From JAWPMT01 sp965267435 (GTDB lineage: Bacteria > Bacteroidota > Bacteroidia > Cytophagales > Cyclobacteriaceae), in NCBI GenBank assembly GCA_965267435.1, contig OZ253960.1, positions 2,976,001 to 3,040,000 of the forward strand: a DNA stretch of 64,000 nucleotides, written 5' to 3'. The notes beneath the pieces are model-generated. The model saw only the letters and a program-made list of their open reading frames with translations. It did no database searches and was not told where the DNA came from. This document shows, in pieces, positions 7,531-15,794 of the stretch; the first letter of the stretch is position 1; each line of letters begins with the position of its first letter. A program made the position numbers and the translations under genes.

Positions 7531-9786
7531 CTATCTGGACTTCTCACTCACTAACTCAAATGTGAGTGTCCCACCTCCAGTCAGTTGATCGTGAGAGATG
7601 AAGTAGTCGGACAACTTCTTGCCATTCCAGCGCATCGCAGAGATGTACTTCGCTTCTGGAGAGGTCCTCTTCGTTTCTATCACCAGGCTTTCTCCCTCAT
7701 AATACGTAGGATCCAGGGTGATGGTGACACGATCCAGAGATGGCGTAAATAGAGTATAATCCATATCGCCGGGACAAACAGGATACATTCCCATCATGGC
7801 ATATAACAGCCATGTCGACAGCGCACCGGTATCGTCATTTCCCGGAATGCCTCCGGGCTCGTTCGTGTAGTGCTCAGCAATCAACTCCAGTACCCTTTCC
7901 TGCGATCGCCATTCCTCACCGGGAAGGTAGTTGTACAGGAAGGGATAAGTGATGTCGGGTTCGTTGGCCATATCAAAATGGTCAAGCTCAAAAGTCTGCT
8001 CAAGCTGCTCCAGGAAGTCCTTTGGCCCGCCATTCAGCTTGATCAGCCCCTTCATATCATGGGGCACATAAAACCTGTAGTTCCATGCCGAGCCCTCTAC
8101 GTAGCCGATGGAGGGCTCGAAGTTTTTCCCCAGCTCAGGATCATAAGGCTCGTACCAATCGCCGGATTCATGCTTGGGTCGCAGCATGCCGGTAGAAGGA
8201 TCAAAGAGCTTACGATAACCCATGGACTGCTGAAAATATCGGTCATAGTCCTCTTTCTCTCCGAGCTCCCTGGCCAGGGCTGCCAGGCCCCAGTCAGCAA
8301 TGTAGTACTCAAGGGAGGTCGACACCGATCCACCCCATTTGTCCTCACTGTCCACGGGCACATAGCCCAGCTCCCAATACTGATCGTTTTCGGGCCTCAG
8401 TGGATTCCCAGTGCGCGTATCGGCGGACTTTTTCATGGCCTCGTAGGCGACATCAATGTCAAAATCCCTGATCCCCCGAAGGTATGTATCAGCTATCACG
8501 GGGTTGGCGGGATCGCCTACCATTACGCCTGTTTCCATTCCCAGCAGCTCCCACTTCGGTAGCCAGCCGCTTTCTCGGTAGATGTCGACCATGCTGCTGA
8601 CCATGTCCGATTGAATGTCAGGGTAAGCGAGGCTCAGGAAGGGGTGGACATTGCGGTTCGTATCCCACAAGGAAAATACAGTATACCTATTCCCCGACGT
8701 ATTGCCCATTTCTCTACTTCCCATTTTTGGATAGTCTCCATTCGTATCCTGGAGAATGTTGGGGTGTATCAGCGTGTGGTACAGTGCCGTGTAAAAAAGG
8801 GTCTTGCTCTCATCGTCTCCTTCTACCTTTATGCGTCCCAGGAGTGCATCCCATTGGTCCGCAGACTTCCGTGCGACATCGTCAAAGTCAAACGATGCTA
8901 TTTCTGCCTCCAAATTGGCTCTTGCATTGGCTATGCTGACATAAGATATACCCACCTTCACAGTGATCTGCTCTCCCGGCTGGGTATCGAAAGTGAAGTA
9001 CGAACCGATGTTGTCACCCGCTATTTCCTGCGTGTAGCCTTCGTAGGGTTTGTAGGCGTCATTGTAGCCCACCCAATCCTTCTCGACCGCCTGATACGCT
9101 GGCATTTTCTTCCAGGCACCAAAAGATTTCGCGGGCTTGCTCACTCGTGCTACGAAATATACCGGCCGCACATCCTCCGGATGATAACAAAACGTGCCAA
9201 TCATACGAAAGCCCTCCACCTCCTGATCCGACACTACTCTGAGCATCCCTCCTGTTTCGTTGGTCAGGGCCAGTCCCAGATTGACCAAAATATTGGCTGG
9301 GCCCCCTTCCTTGAAAGTGTATCTGCTGATGCCCGACCTCAGAGAGCTGCTGAGTTCGACCCGGACATTGTGCGCGTCCAAATCGTGGGAGTAATAGCCA
9401 GGCCGTGCCTCTTCATTTGAATAAGTGGTTATATATTCTTCCGGATCCAGCTGCAGTTCTCCCGTTGTTGGCATGGTGAGTATCGTTCCCAATTCAGGAC
9501 ATCCCACACCGCTAAGGTTCACGTGACTATATCCTGTGAGGTGCTGGTTCTCATGGATGTAGACCCTGGAGTTCCACTCCAAATCCTTCTCATGAACATT
9601 GCCTTCCCCCTTCTTGAAAGCTACATTGAAGGGTGCGACGGAAGCCAGCGCATGGGGGTATTGAGCACCGGGATGAGTCGCCCCGTAATTGGACGTACCG
9701 ATAAAGGGATTAACATAATCCGTTGGGTTCTGCCCAAACGTGGTCAAAATGCAAGAGGCCAACAGGGCCACAAGCGTCCCCTTCAT
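7531..9786 (-). CDS. GH92 family alpha-mannosidase (1 of 4)
   Basis: A 751-residue secreted GH92 enzyme: Ca-dependent inverting exo-alpha-mannosidase acting in the periplasm or at the surface. The start is placed at the ATG ending at 9786 because it begins directly with a signal peptide (cleaved near TTFGQ, about residue 19); an alternative ATG ending at 9807 would overlap the regulator gene and add seven polar residues. The N-terminal beta domain carries VNPFIGTSNYG; the catalytic barrel carries VEGSAW (acid residue region) and PGNDDTGALSTW (base aspartates). The normal HGNEPSHH segment is ANEPDITYPF, so this is a diverged subgroup. It sits between the DeoR regulator (10 bp) and the isomerase-like gene (42 bp), so released mannose and its metabolism are in one unit. 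Linkage specificity cannot be told. Confidence 0.93.
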   Translation of the reverse strand: MKGTLVALLASCILTTFGQNPTDYVNPFIGTSNYGATHPGAQYPHALASVAPFNVAFKKGEGNVHEKDLEWNSRVYIHENQHLTGYSHVNLSGVGCPELGTILTMPTTGELQLDPEEYITTYSNEEARPGYYSHDLDAHNVRVELSSSLRSGISRYTFKEGGPANILVNLGLALTNETGGMLRVVSDQEVEGFRMIGTFCYHPEDVRPVYFVARVSKPAKSFGAWKKMPAYQAVEKDWVGYNDAYKPYEGYTQEIAGDNIGSYFTFDTQPGEQITVKVGISYVSIANARANLEAEIASFDFDDVARKSADQWDALLGRIKVEGDDESKTLFYTALYHTLIHPNILQDTNGDYPKMGSREMGNTSGNRYTVFSLWDTNRNVHPFLSLAYPDIQSDMVSSMVDIYRESGWLPKWELLGMETGVMVGDPANPVIADTYLRGIRDFDIDVAYEAMKKSADTRTGNPLRPENDQYWELGYVPVDSEDKWGGSVSTSLEYYIADWGLAALARELGEKEDYDRYFQQSMGYRKLFDPSTGMLRPKHESGDWYEPYDPELGKNFEPSIGYVEGSAWNYRFYVPHDMKGLIKLNGGPKDFLEQLEQTFELDHFDMANEPDITYPFLYNYLPGEEWRSQERVLELIAEHYTNEPGGIPGNDDTGALSTWLLYAMMGMYPVCPGDMDYTLFTPSLDRVTITLDPTYYEGESLVIETKRTSPEAKYISAMRWNGKKLSDYFISHDQLTGGGTLTFELVSEKSR

Positions 9787-9796
9787 TGTATCAAAC

Positions 9797-10546
9797 TTAT
9801 CCGACATCTACTCCTTTGGATTTGAACTTGTCCAGCGACGAATGCGACGGGTCCAGTTCCGTCAGTAATCTTCCTACGGCATCCAGGGTTTCCACCTTAA
9901 ATGGCTGTACACCGCCTATGTCTTTTGACAAACAATAGGACACGAGGTTGGAAGCCGCCTTGATCATGGCCTTCTTGGTCACGGCATACTCCCGGTCGGA
10001 ATCGGTAATCCCGATGTCAGCGTGGATTGCCCTCAACTCCATAAAGCACACGTCCGCATGGATTTCAGACAGTGTATGTATGACGTCCATACCTTTTGTG
10101 CTCCTGTTCTTGCCGGACAAGTGACCGCCAAGGATAAAGGTGTCGACATTATGAAATTGGAGCAATTGATTCGCGATGGGCAGTGAATTTGTGAATATGG
10201 TGAGTTCAAGGTCCTGCGGAATGTGCTGCGCCAGCAGGATACTTGTCTCCTCCCCTTCCATGATGAGAACAGCATTGTTCTTAATCAGTGGCAGGCACTT
10301 CCTTATAATTTCAAGTCGCTCACTGCGATTGGTGACATGCTCACTTCTGACTTTCGGGGGTGAAACGGGATTGGCCATGGCACCTCCATGGACTTTCTTC
10401 ACATACCCTTCCTCTGCCAACTCCTTCAGGTCCCGGCGAATGGTGTCCTCAGAGACGTTAAGTTTCGTACTGAGATCAGCTGAATGCACCTTATTGTGGG
10501 CAGTCACTTCGGCCAGAATCAGGCTTTGTCGCTCTTGTTTCAGCAT
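9797..10546 (-). CDS. DeoR-family transcriptional regulator (paralogue A)
   Basis: A 249-residue regulator. Residues about 5-55 form the DeoR winged helix-turn-helix, with the signature LNVSEDTIRRDLKELAEEGYVKKVHGGAMA. The C-terminal part (about 75-245) is the sugar-phosphate isomerase-like sensor (IFTNSLPIANQL, ILGGHLSGKNRSTKG). Two standard ligand features are altered: the usual GADG loop is ELRAIHADIG, and the C-terminal DSSKFG-type segment is LSKDIGGVQPF. It heads the minus-strand GH92/isomerase/deacetylase/GH9 unit and lies opposite a second GH92 gene, so it probably controls both through the 10547-10903 spacer. A paralogue with the same layout lies at 32639-33388. Repressor action and a sugar-phosphate effector are known for the family; they are inferred here. 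Confidence 0.9.
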   Translation of the reverse strand: MLKQERQSLILAEVTAHNKVHSADLSTKLNVSEDTIRRDLKELAEEGYVKKVHGGAMANPVSPPKVRSEHVTNRSERLEIIRKCLPLIKNNAVLIMEGEETSILLAQHIPQDLELTIFTNSLPIANQLLQFHNVDTFILGGHLSGKNRSTKGMDVIHTLSEIHADVCFMELRAIHADIGITDSDREYAVTKKAMIKAASNLVSYCLSKDIGGVQPFKVETLDAVGRLLTELDPSHSSLDKFKSKGVDVG

Positions 10547-10903
10547 GGTATAATTGCCAGGTGGAAAAATGGACCCTTCTAAGTTAAGAGATTACCACAA
10601 TCTATGCAGAAAATGCCGGACGCAAAATGGCACAAACCCGCAGGAGAACTCCCCATTGCAATAAGCTCCAATCCCTAATCCGCTAGCTATCAAATATTTC
10701 TTCGATGGACAGCAAACTCTCAAAACCCGCAATTACCTGCACGAATCAATAACAAATTGCAGAATTGCTGCCGGTATTCGCCAAAATCTGCGTGATTTTT
10801 GGTATCATTACCGTACGAATGCACCCCTGGCTTAACAAATGAAATCTACTGCTGATTCGTATTTTTTCAACTGCAGCCTTTGCGGCTTTTCCTCTCTAAC
10901 CCG
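10547..10903. promoter_or_regulatory. Divergent promoter region between DeoR regulator and GH92 operons
   Basis: This 357 bp spacer holds no convincing gene and must drive two divergent operons. For the minus strand a Bacteroidota-like promoter is possible: TTTG at 10626-10623, 18 bp, then TAGATTG at 10604-10598, about 50 bp before the regulator start. The same stretch contains two TTTTxTGC/TTTTGCG-like blocks on the minus strand, similar to the tandem repeat before the second DeoR gene. On the plus side GATTCGTA occurs at 10854-10861, also found at 32577-32584 before the second DeoR gene. These shared words are operator candidates only. Confidence 0.35.
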
Positions 10904-13174
10904 ATGAGAATTCTGTTCGCACGACGCAACCTCATCATTGCCTCGCTATTGTACTTTCTCAGTGCCTGTACTGGCCTGGATTCGGGCCCCGCAATCTCCG
11001 ACAGCAATTTGCGAGCGCACGTAGACCCTTTCATCGGGACCGGAGCACATGGCCACACATTCCCAGGAGCAACACTACCCTTTGGGATGGTCCAGGTGAG
11101 CCCCGACAACGGTGTCTCTGGCTGGGATTGGTGCTCGGGCTATCACTACTCAGACAGCATTGTAGTAGGCTTTGGCCATATGCATCTCAGTGGAACGGGA
11201 ATTGGAGACTTGACGGATATCCGACTCATGCCCACTACGAGACCAGTGAACTTATCGCGACCGACTCCCTCAAGAATGGACTTTGACTACCGGGGCCGGT
11301 ATTCGCACGATCAGGAAGAAGCATCGCCAGGCTACTACTCTGTGAGACTCTTGGAACAAGGGATCGACGTAGCCCTTACGGCCACAAGACGCAGTGGCGT
11401 ACAGCAATACGTATTCCCGGCCTCCACGGAGAAATCGGTGGTACTGGATCTCGCTCACAACACCAACTGGGATCGGCCAACGGCCGCCAGCATCGAAGTC
11501 ACCAACGACACACTGATAACGGGCTACCGGCACTCCACAGGATGGGCCACCGATCAGCGTGTGTATTTTGCCATTAGCTTTTCATCTCCCATGGTGAATC
11601 ATGCAGTAGCAGATACTACAAGTGTCCTCCCCTCAGGTCCTTTTGAGGGAACAAGTCTCCGAGCTGTGTTTGGTTTCGCACCTGCAACCCAGGAACTGGT
11701 CGTCAAGACAGGCATCTCCAGCGCCAGTGTGGAGGGAGCATTAATGAGTTTGGCAGAATCTGCTGGATTGAGTTTTGACGAAGTTCGGCAGCAAGCGGAA
11801 AACACCTGGGAAGATGAACTGAATAAAATACGCATCACCACGGACGACGAGGCGCTCAAGCGAACTTTTTATACCGCACTCTATCATGCCAGCCTCAGTC
11901 CCATCACGCATTCTGATCCTGCCAACCAGTACAAGGGACCTGGGCATGAGATTAATACCGCTGACGGATACACGCGCTACGACATCTTCTCCCTATGGGA
12001 TACATTTAGAGCTTCTCACCCCCTCTTCACCATCATCCAGCCAGACAAGGTCAACCATATGGTGAAGTCACTGCTAGCACATTATGACGAGTATGGACTG
12101 CTGCCCGTTTGGGCCCTCGCAGGCAACGAGACCAATACAATGACCGGCTATCATGCCATACCAGTCATCACGGATGCGTACTTCAAAGGCTACCGGGATT
12201 TCGATATCGAGAAAGCCTACGAAGCCATGAAAACCAGCGCCATGCAGGATATTCGGGGTGTTCGCTTCTACAAGGAATACGGATACATACCTTCGGACCT
12301 CGAGGTGGAGTCCGTAACCAAAAACCTGGAATACGCCTTCGATGACTGGTGCATTGCCCAGCTAGCCCGGGATCTTGGCAAGAACGAGGACTACGACTAC
12401 TTCATGGAGCGAGCTCGAAGCTATCGCCATCTTTTCGACCCTACTGTTGGTTTTATGCGAGGAAAATTGAGCGACGGCAACTGGCGTGAGCCGTTTGACC
12501 CGAAACGCTCGGAGCACAGGGTCAACACAGACTATACCGAAGGAAACGCCTGGCAACATACTTGGTTCGTCCCTCACGATGTCACAGGTCTGATCTCATT
12601 GATGGGGGGCAATGATGCCTTTGTCAAAAAGCTGGATACGCTCTTCTCGCTTGATTCAGAGATTACTGGCGACAACGTCTCAGTGGATATCTCCGGCCTG
12701 ATTGGCCAGTATGCACACGGCAACGAACCGAGCCATCACGTGGCCTATTTGTACAATTACGCAGGTATGCCCTGGAAAACGCAATCCCGCATTCGCGAAA
12801 TCATGTCCACCCAATATACGGATCAACCTGACGGGCTATGTGGCAACGATGACTGCGGGCAAATGTCGGCATGGTACCTCTTCAGCGCATTGGGATTCTA
12901 CCCGGTAAACCCTGCTCAGGGCACTTACGATATTGGCAGCCCCCTATTTGAGCGGGCGGCAGTGCAAGTCGGGGGAGGAAAAGTTTTCGAGGTACTGGCC
13001 GAAGGGGCATCAGACACGAACAAATACATTCAGCGTGCAACATTGAATGGCGAAGACCTGCGACGGACTTTCATCCAGCATACGGAAGTCATCAATGGTG
13101 GTACCCTGAAATTTGTGATGGGCCCTGAGCCCAATGAAGACTGGTTTGAAGATTTTGATGTGAGGCCGCAGTAA
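10904..13174 (+). CDS. GH92 family alpha-mannosidase lipoprotein (2 of 4)
   Basis: A 756-residue lipoprotein (lipobox LSAC, C22). The ATG at 10904 is preferred over the in-frame TTG at 10880 because it begins the lipoprotein signal. This is the most canonical GH92 of the window: DPFIGTGAHGHTFPGA near the N-terminus, YTEGNAWQHTW with E546, HGNEPSHH with E608, and GNDDCGQMSAW with D649/D650, covering all the conserved acidic positions. It should remove terminal alpha-mannose from oligosaccharides, Ca-dependent and inverting, anchored to the outer membrane. It is the first gene of the plus-strand run with the GH2 beta-mannosidase, but a terminator-like hairpin lies between the two genes, so expression may step down after it. 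Confidence 0.95.
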   Translation: MRILFARRNLIIASLLYFLSACTGLDSGPAISDSNLRAHVDPFIGTGAHGHTFPGATLPFGMVQVSPDNGVSGWDWCSGYHYSDSIVVGFGHMHLSGTGIGDLTDIRLMPTTRPVNLSRPTPSRMDFDYRGRYSHDQEEASPGYYSVRLLEQGIDVALTATRRSGVQQYVFPASTEKSVVLDLAHNTNWDRPTAASIEVTNDTLITGYRHSTGWATDQRVYFAISFSSPMVNHAVADTTSVLPSGPFEGTSLRAVFGFAPATQELVVKTGISSASVEGALMSLAESAGLSFDEVRQQAENTWEDELNKIRITTDDEALKRTFYTALYHASLSPITHSDPANQYKGPGHEINTADGYTRYDIFSLWDTFRASHPLFTIIQPDKVNHMVKSLLAHYDEYGLLPVWALAGNETNTMTGYHAIPVITDAYFKGYRDFDIEKAYEAMKTSAMQDIRGVRFYKEYGYIPSDLEVESVTKNLEYAFDDWCIAQLARDLGKNEDYDYFMERARSYRHLFDPTVGFMRGKLSDGNWREPFDPKRSEHRVNTDYTEGNAWQHTWFVPHDVTGLISLMGGNDAFVKKLDTLFSLDSEITGDNVSVDISGLIGQYAHGNEPSHHVAYLYNYAGMPWKTQSRIREIMSTQYTDQPDGLCGNDDCGQMSAWYLFSALGFYPVNPAQGTYDIGSPLFERAAVQVGGGKVFEVLAEGASDTNKYIQRATLNGEDLRRTFIQHTEVINGGTLKFVMGPEPNEDWFEDFDVRPQ

Positions 13175-13199
13175 AGAGCCTACAGAATTGAATAATTGA

Positions 13200-13239
13200 T
13201 CGGAGCTACAAACAAAGATCTGGCTCCGGCATTTTTTTT
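13200..13239 (+). terminator. Intrinsic terminator-like hairpin after GH92 gene 2
   Basis: CGGAGC at 13201-13206 pairs with GCTCCG at 13223-13228 (extendable by G-U pairs at both ends), with a loop of about 15 bases, and is followed by eight T residues at 13232-13239. It ends only 20 bp before the GH2 start, leaving little room for a new promoter, so partial read-through or attenuation is likely rather than full termination. Confidence 0.5.
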
Positions 13240-13259
13240 GAAAATAGGAGGCATTAGGA

Positions 13260-15794
13260 ATGCTAGAAAACACCCAGCCGGAACAAGCACTGGACCAAAC
13301 GGCCGTAAGCCGATTGTACGAGGAAAAGCCGTTGTCGACAGGCTGGTCCTTCCGCCGTCAAGGCACTGAGGAATGGCACTCAGCCACAGTACCGGGTTGC
13401 AACTTCACAGACCTGCTGCAAAATAACCTGATCGAGGATCCATTTCGGCGATGTAATGAAAATGAGCTCCAGTGGGTCGAAAAGGAAAACTGGGAGTATC
13501 GTACGACCTTCCAGCTGTCTTCTGAGGATCTGGAGTATGCGCATGCCGAGCTGCAATTTGACGGTTTGGATACTTTCGCAGACATCCAACTCAACGGCAC
13601 GCCCATCCTGCAGACGAATAACATGTTTCGCTCCTGGAATCGGGAGGTCAAAGATCTACTGCGAGAGGGGGTCAATGAATTGCACATCCTTTTCCTCTCC
13701 CCACTCAAGTACGCTGTAAAAAACGAAGAGATTGCTCCTTTCCTCTACCCTGCAGGAAACGATCACTCTGAGGAAAACCTCAGTGTCTATATCCGCAAGG
13801 CACCCTACCACTTTGGATGGGATTGGGGCCCACGCTTTGTAACATCCGGAATCTGGAGACCGGTCTCGCTACTTCTCTACGAGCAAGCTCAAATTACAGA
13901 GACCCAGATCCTGTCGACACTCTCAGAAGATAAAGCCACCGTGGAGTTGAAGGTTGACGTCACATGTCATCAGGCACTTGAAGGACAGCTACTCGTCCGT
14001 TGCCTCAACGAAGGCCTGCGACTCGAACCGCAGTCCGTCAGACTAGAAAAAGGTGCCAACAGTGTCTCGTACCAATTCCAGATTGAAGACTGTAAAAAAT
14101 GGTGGCCCCGCGGCCTTGGAGATCCGTTCCTCTACCAGCTGAGGATTCAATTGCAAATAGGTGATCAAACGGTCTCCTCCTGCGAAGAGCAATTCGGTCT
14201 TCGCACTATCGAAGTAGTCAATGAGCCCGATAAATGGGGAGAGTCCTTCTACTTCAAGGTGAATGGCTTTCCGCTTTTCATGAAAGGCGCGAATTACATT
14301 CCTCAAGACAGCTTTTTGGATCGCGCTAAAGAGGATCGCTACCGCCAGGTATTTGAGGATGCTGCTAATGCCAACTTCAATATGTTGCGCATATGGGGAG
14401 GAGGCATCTACGAAGAAGACCGATTCTATGAACTCGCCGATGAGTACGGCATACTGATTTGGCAGGACTTCATGTTTGCCTGCACCATGTACCCCAGCTA
14501 TGACTCGTTTGTCGACAATGTCCGCGAGGAGGCGATCCAAAACGTGAAGAGACTCAGGAACCACCCCTCTATCGCTATATGGTGTGGCAACAACGAGATC
14601 CATATGGGCTGGCATCACTGGGGTTGGCAGGAAGAGTTTAAATACGACGATAAGACGCAGGAAACACTTTGGAAGGGCTACTTGCACGTATTCGAGGAGC
14701 TACTAGCGTCAGTTGTCCAAGCACACGACCCCCAGCGTTTTTATCTGCCATCAAGTCCTATCAGCAATTGGGAGCAAGATGTTGACTTCACCATCGGAGA
14801 TAATCATTACTGGGGGGTGTGGCACGGGGAAGCGCCATTCGGCGAATACAAAAAGCGGATCCCTCGTTTCATGAGTGAGTTTGGGTTTCAATCTTTCCCA
14901 CTGTTCCAATCGGTTCAGCGCTACACGAATCCACCCGATTGGTACCTCACCTCAGAGGTGATGATGCTCCACCAAAAACATCCGCGGGGCAATGAACTGA
15001 TCCGCAAGTACCTCCTCCAGGAATACAAAAAGCCCAAGGATTTTGAGTCGTTTTTGTATGCAAGCCAGGTTTTGCAGTCAGCAGGTATCAGCATGGCCAT
15101 CGAGGCACATCGACGAAATAAGCCCTACTGCATGGGCACACTCTACTGGCAGCTCAACGATTGCTGGCCAGTAGCCTCCTGGTCCTCCATCGACTACTAC
15201 GGTCAATGGAAGGCGCTACACTATTCGGTCAAGAAGCTGTACAGCGACTTACTGATCTCCTGTGATGTGAGCACAAAGGATATTGACATGTATCTGATCA
15301 ACGATTTGCCGGAAGAGCATGAGGTTTCCTACAGCCTTGCCCTGCTTGACTTTCAGGGACAAAGACTGAATGGCTACGAAGGTCAGGTGGTTCTCAAAAG
15401 CAATGAAAGTCGGCCGACATTGAAGGTCCCAATTCTGGAACTGCTCAGCGCCCATGACAAGGACAAAGTGGTGGTTGAAGCGACCCTGATAAAGAATGGT
15501 GAGACGGTCAGCCGTCACCACTATCTACTGGCCCCTCCTAAAGACTTGAAGCTGCTTATACCGACGTTCGAGACGGAAGTAATTGTGCAGAATGACCATT
15601 TGGAAGTGAGCATCACTACCAATACGTTTGCCATGGGCGTCTACCTGGAGTTTGAGCAGCTGCGAGGCAACTTCTCCGACAACTTCTTCGACCTGTTACC
15701 CGGAGAAAAGAAAGTCGTCACGTTTCCTCGCCCAACAGGAGGTACGGATGAGCCCAAACTCATTGTAAAATCACTACGAGACACTTACCTATGA
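13260..15794 (+). CDS. GH2 family beta-mannosidase, cytoplasmic
   Basis: An 844-residue GH2 enzyme with jelly-roll N-terminal domain (about 25-215, including HFGWDWGPRF), two Ig-like parts and a TIM barrel. The acid/base is E446 (WCGNNEIHMG) and the nucleophile E540 (FMSEFGFQSFP), matching beta-mannosidases. No signal peptide is visible, unlike almost all other hydrolases here, so it should act in the cytoplasm on a short beta-mannoside such as Man-beta-1,4-GlcNAc or mannobiose. A good Shine-Dalgarno site (AGGAGG, 13246-13251) precedes the start, unusual for this phylum and perhaps compensating for the hairpin upstream. The stop overlaps the symporter start by 4 bp (ATGA), coupling the enzyme to an inner-membrane importer. 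Confidence 0.93.
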   Translation: MLENTQPEQALDQTAVSRLYEEKPLSTGWSFRRQGTEEWHSATVPGCNFTDLLQNNLIEDPFRRCNENELQWVEKENWEYRTTFQLSSEDLEYAHAELQFDGLDTFADIQLNGTPILQTNNMFRSWNREVKDLLREGVNELHILFLSPLKYAVKNEEIAPFLYPAGNDHSEENLSVYIRKAPYHFGWDWGPRFVTSGIWRPVSLLLYEQAQITETQILSTLSEDKATVELKVDVTCHQALEGQLLVRCLNEGLRLEPQSVRLEKGANSVSYQFQIEDCKKWWPRGLGDPFLYQLRIQLQIGDQTVSSCEEQFGLRTIEVVNEPDKWGESFYFKVNGFPLFMKGANYIPQDSFLDRAKEDRYRQVFEDAANANFNMLRIWGGGIYEEDRFYELADEYGILIWQDFMFACTMYPSYDSFVDNVREEAIQNVKRLRNHPSIAIWCGNNEIHMGWHHWGWQEEFKYDDKTQETLWKGYLHVFEELLASVVQAHDPQRFYLPSSPISNWEQDVDFTIGDNHYWGVWHGEAPFGEYKKRIPRFMSEFGFQSFPLFQSVQRYTNPPDWYLTSEVMMLHQKHPRGNELIRKYLLQEYKKPKDFESFLYASQVLQSAGISMAIEAHRRNKPYCMGTLYWQLNDCWPVASWSSIDYYGQWKALHYSVKKLYSDLLISCDVSTKDIDMYLINDLPEEHEVSYSLALLDFQGQRLNGYEGQVVLKSNESRPTLKVPILELLSAHDKDKVVVEATLIKNGETVSRHHYLLAPPKDLKLLIPTFETEVIVQNDHLEVSITTNTFAMGVYLEFEQLRGNFSDNFFDLLPGEKKVVTFPRPTGGTDEPKLIVKSLRDTYL

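Noticed and set aside
8611..9420. A 269-codon open frame on the plus strand
   Set aside because: It is antisense to the GH92 gene, has no recognisable domain and no plausible start context.
14043..14687. A 214-codon minus-strand frame
   Set aside because: It lies wholly within the GH2 gene and has the composition of an antisense frame.
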